Assembly (NCBI GenBank): GCA_012963565.1
Contig: DTVJ01000313.1
Coordinates: 1 to 16,355, forward strand
From: Piscirickettsiaceae bacterium
GTDB taxonomy: Bacteria > Pseudomonadota > Gammaproteobacteria > PS1 > Pseudothioglobaceae
DNA: 16,355 bases
Direction: 5' to 3'
Shown here: piece by piece, positions 14,590 through 16,355 of the stretch
Layout of the letters: every line of letters starts with the position of its first letter
Numbering within the stretch: position 1 is the first letter of the stretch
Program-made: the position numbers and the translations under genes
The notes under the pieces: model-generated
Told to the model about the DNA's origin: nothing
What the model saw: only the letters and a program-made list of their open reading frames with translations
Databases searched by the model: none

Positions 14590-15879
14590 TTAATTAATAA
14601 CGCTCAAGCCACCCATGTAGCTTTGTAATACTGCTGGTATTTTAATACTTCCATCGGCCTGCTGATGGTTTTCTAAAACCGCCACCAATGTTCTCCCTAC
14701 TGCTAGTCCAGAACCGTTCAACGTGTGCAACAATTCTGGCTTGTTGGTTTCAGGATTTTTACATCTGAGTTGTAAACGCCGCGCCTGAAAATCTTCAAAG
14801 CAAGAGCAAGAAGAAATCTCACGATAGGTATTCTGTCCCGGTAACCACACTTCTAAATCATAAGTTTTAGCTGCTGAAAAACCCAAGTCACCCGCACACA
14901 AAATCACCTTACGATAAGGCAACTCTAACGCTTGCAAAATACCTTCGGCATGGTCGGTGAGTTCTTCTAATGCTTGATAGGAATCTTCAGCCCTTGTAAC
15001 TTGCACCAACTCAACCTTCTCAAATTGATGTTGGCGAATCAAGCCTCGAGTATCCCGTCCATAAGCGCCTGCTTCAGAGCGGAAACTTGGCGTATGTCCA
15101 ACAAATTTAAGTGGCAAATCATTTACATTCACGATGGTATCACGCACCATATTGGTAATCGGTACCTCGCCGGTTGGAATCAGGTAAAGCGTCTTAGCAT
15201 CACCCTCTTCGCCATGCAAATGTGTTTTAAATAAGTCAGCCTCAAATTTAGGCAATTGACCTGTACCTGTTAATGACTCAGCATTCACCAAATAAGGCAC
15301 ATAAGCTTCTGTGTAACCATTTTTTTCTGTGTGCTGATCCAACATAAACTGAGTTAAAGCTCGATGCAATCGTGCCATCTTTCCTGTCATCACTGAAAAA
15401 CGTGCACCTGAAATCTTTACCGCTGTTTCAAAATCTAGCCCATGCATTTCACCCAAGTCAACATGATCTTTAACTTCAAAATCATATGATCCTGGTTCGC
15501 CCCATTTTGATACTTCAACATTGTCCTCTTCAGAATTACCTTCAGGCACTGATTCATGTGGAATATTAGGCATGGCCATGACAATATCATCAATCTGAGA
15601 TTGAATGGTCTGTAATTCAGATTTAGCCGCATCAAGCTTATCACCCAAATCAGCTACTTCAGCTAATAAGGGAGCGATATCTTCGCCAGCAGCCTTGGCT
15701 TTACCGATTGATTTTGACTGGGTGTTGCGCAAATTTTGTAACTCCTGAGTCTCAACTTGATTTTTTTTTCTTTTATTTTCTAAATCAGTTAACTTGTTGA
15801 TATCAAAAGAAAAGTTACGCTTTTTTAAAGCCTTTTCAACCGATTCAATGTTATTCCTTAGTTGCTTTTTGCTTAACAT
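14590..15879 (-). CDS. serS: seryl-tRNA synthetase
   Basis: SerRS (EC 6.1.1.11), a class II aminoacyl-tRNA synthetase, charges tRNA-Ser (and tRNA-Sec where present). The 429 residues match E. coli SerRS (430). Residues 1-105 form the antiparallel coiled-coil arm that grips the long variable arm of tRNA-Ser. Motif 1 lies around GARFSVMTGKMARLHRAL, motif 2 is FRSEAGAYGRDTRGLIRQHQ, and motif 3 is GSGLAVGRTLVAVLENHQ. The gene ends with tandem stops (TAA TAG). A run of nine A occurs at codons R37-N40. No ribosome binding site lies at normal distance; AGGAAG is about 13 nt upstream, while a TATTAT hexamer ends 6 nt before the ATG. It heads the yajC-secD-secF run and diverges from the rhodanese gene. 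Confidence 0.98.
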   Translation of the reverse strand: MLSKKQLRNNIESVEKALKKRNFSFDINKLTDLENKRKKNQVETQELQNLRNTQSKSIGKAKAAGEDIAPLLAEVADLGDKLDAAKSELQTIQSQIDDIVMAMPNIPHESVPEGNSEEDNVEVSKWGEPGSYDFEVKDHVDLGEMHGLDFETAVKISGARFSVMTGKMARLHRALTQFMLDQHTEKNGYTEAYVPYLVNAESLTGTGQLPKFEADLFKTHLHGEEGDAKTLYLIPTGEVPITNMVRDTIVNVNDLPLKFVGHTPSFRSEAGAYGRDTRGLIRQHQFEKVELVQVTRAEDSYQALEELTDHAEGILQALELPYRKVILCAGDLGFSAAKTYDLEVWLPGQNTYREISSCSCFEDFQARRLQLRCKNPETNKPELLHTLNGSGLAVGRTLVAVLENHQQADGSIKIPAVLQSYMGGLSVIN

Positions 15880-15890
15880 TGTTATATAAT
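15862..15890 (+). promoter_or_regulatory. promoter for the rhodanese gene
   Basis: TTGCTT (15862-15867), a partial -35, is followed after exactly 17 bp by a perfect -10 TATAAT (15885-15890). The start would be near 15897, leaving a leader of about 65 nt that contains the inverted repeat at 15908-15933. The -35 lies inside the first codons of the divergent serS. The -10 sits in a 13-bp palindrome (GTTAT-ATA-ATAAC, 15881-15893) that also offers TATTAT to serS on the other strand. Confidence 0.5.
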
Positions 15891-15907
15891 AACTTCCTAA
15901 TATAGAT

Positions 15908-15933
15908 TGAATACCCAGCCATAGCAGTATTCA
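15908..15933. repeat. inverted repeat in the rhodanese leader
   Basis: TGAATAC (15908-15914) and GTATTCA (15927-15933) are perfect 7-bp arms around a 12-bp spacer. In RNA the stem could extend by a few wobble pairs. It lies between serS and the rhodanese gene, downstream of the proposed plus-strand promoter and upstream of the minus-strand start, so it could be a DNA operator or a 5' leader hairpin. No U tract follows, so it is not an intrinsic terminator. Confidence 0.4.
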
Positions 15934-15961
15934 GTTAAAAACTCACTTGGGAAATTATACT

Positions 15962-16249
15962 ATGTTCAATTCATTTACAGGAAACGATGCTTGCAAACTA
16001 TTAAATAAAGGCGCTCAATTAGTTGACGTTCGTTCAGCTGCTGAGTTTTCTCGTGGCGGATTACCAAATGCAATTAACTTGCCATTACAATCAATCATGT
16101 CTGCTAAGAATGTTCTTGATATTGATAAAGCTGTTATTTTATATTGTGTTACAGGCGCGCGTTCATCAACAGCGAAAAACTACTTAGTTCAAATGGGTTT
16201 TGAACAAGTCCACGATTTAGGTTCTTTCAGAAACTACAATTGCGAATAA
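15962..16249 (+). CDS. single-domain rhodanese-like protein
   Basis: A 95-residue single rhodanese domain, the fold that carries persulfide sulfur on a cysteine. The N-terminal LVDVRSAAEFSRGGLPNAINLP block (about 20-41) and the active-site loop LYCVTGARSS with C62 and R67 are intact, as in GlpE/PspE-type sulfurtransferases. No signal peptide is visible, so it is probably cytoplasmic. I choose the ATG at 15962 rather than the in-frame TTG at 15947, because the protein then begins just before the domain and the TTGGGA of the earlier codons can serve as a weak GGGA ribosome binding site. A sulfur carrier role would fit a sulfur-oxidising host, but the acceptor is unknown. The promoter and a leader dyad lie upstream. 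Confidence 0.9.
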   Translation: MFNSFTGNDACKLLNKGAQLVDVRSAAEFSRGGLPNAINLPLQSIMSAKNVLDIDKAVILYCVTGARSSTAKNYLVQMGFEQVHDLGSFRNYNCE

Positions 16250-16283
16250 TTTTTCTTAATAATTTTAAGTAATTAACGCTAAA

Positions 16284-16320
16284 TTGCTTGTTAAAATTAT
16301 CTTGTGAGAGTTAAAAGCAA
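16284..16320 (+). repeat. possible hairpin around a GTG start codon
   Basis: TTGCTT (16284-16289) and TTAA (16291-16294) can pair with TTAA (16311-16314) and AAGCAA (16315-16320), leaving one bulged G and a 16-nt loop. The GTG at 16304, the proposed start of the last gene, lies in the loop. The stem is rich in A-U pairs and thus weak. No T tract follows, so it is not an intrinsic terminator for the rhodanese gene. Confidence 0.3.
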
Positions 16321-16355
16321 GTGGCATAAAAATCAAGTTAAAACCATTGAAGATA
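16304..16355 (+). CDS. N-terminal fragment of a conserved hypothetical protein
   Basis: From the GTG at 16304 the frame stays open to the window end and encodes 17 residues beginning VRVKSKWHKNQVKTIED (first residue Met if used). The SKWH...TIED pattern resembles the N-terminus of a small uncharacterised proteobacterial family that starts with a basic W-H segment followed by (T/S)(L/I)ED, but that recollection is weak. An in-frame TAA at 16292-16294 limits the frame upstream, so GTG is the natural start. There is no Shine-Dalgarno site; TAAAAT (16292-16297) ends 6 nt before the GTG. It may be cotranscribed with the rhodanese gene or have its own promoter. Confidence 0.45.
   Translation, partial: MRVKSKWHKNQVKTIED

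Overview
The window looks like chromosomal core-gene territory from an AT-rich, compact gammaproteobacterium. The clues are a neighbouring fabA-fabB pair, the cvpA-purF-metZ order seen in Pseudomonas-type genomes, a Crc/ExoA-like exonuclease III, a DUF3579 gene, and PyrE, PurF, FabA, FabB and TrmB proteins that follow the E. coli sequences closely in motif and length. AT bias together with about 97 % coding density suggests a streamlined marine or symbiont lineage, for example the sulfur-oxidising SUP05/Thioglobus/clam-symbiont group. That placement is inference from style, not from a marker gene.

Layout. Positions 1-50 are the 3' part of a type II tRNA, followed by a small DUF3579 gene (80-358). 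Next come a minus-strand pirin gene and a divergent alanine dehydrogenase gene (ald), separated by 51 bp that carry a dyad. pyrE (minus) converges on ald and diverges from xth. From 2936 to 9669 seven genes run on the plus strand with overlaps or short gaps: xth (AP endonuclease), trmB (tRNA m7G46), fxsA (membrane protein), folC (folate polyglutamylation), cvpA (membrane protein), purF (first step of purine synthesis) and metZ (methionine synthesis). folC, purF and metZ all touch one-carbon, purine and methionine metabolism. The SPOR/dedD gene that usually sits between folC and cvpA is absent. A well-formed extended -10 promoter then starts fabA-fabB (unsaturated fatty acid synthesis). fabB converges on a minus-strand run read serS-yajC-secD-secF, which joins seryl-tRNA synthetase to the Sec translocon accessory complex. 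Divergent from serS is a one-domain rhodanese gene, and the window ends in the first codons of another gene with a GTG start.

No mobile element, CRISPR array, phage gene, pseudogene or clear intrinsic terminator is visible, and there is no gene-free stretch over 300 bp. I do not see a convincing undescribed multi-gene system. The points most worth checking are small: several start codons without a Shine-Dalgarno site sit 6-7 nt after a -10-like hexamer (possible leaderless mRNAs); two divergent intergenic regions carry related dyads; the alanine dehydrogenase has Asn at the position that normally reads the cofactor ribose; the CvpA protein is unusually long; and serS carries an A9 tract.
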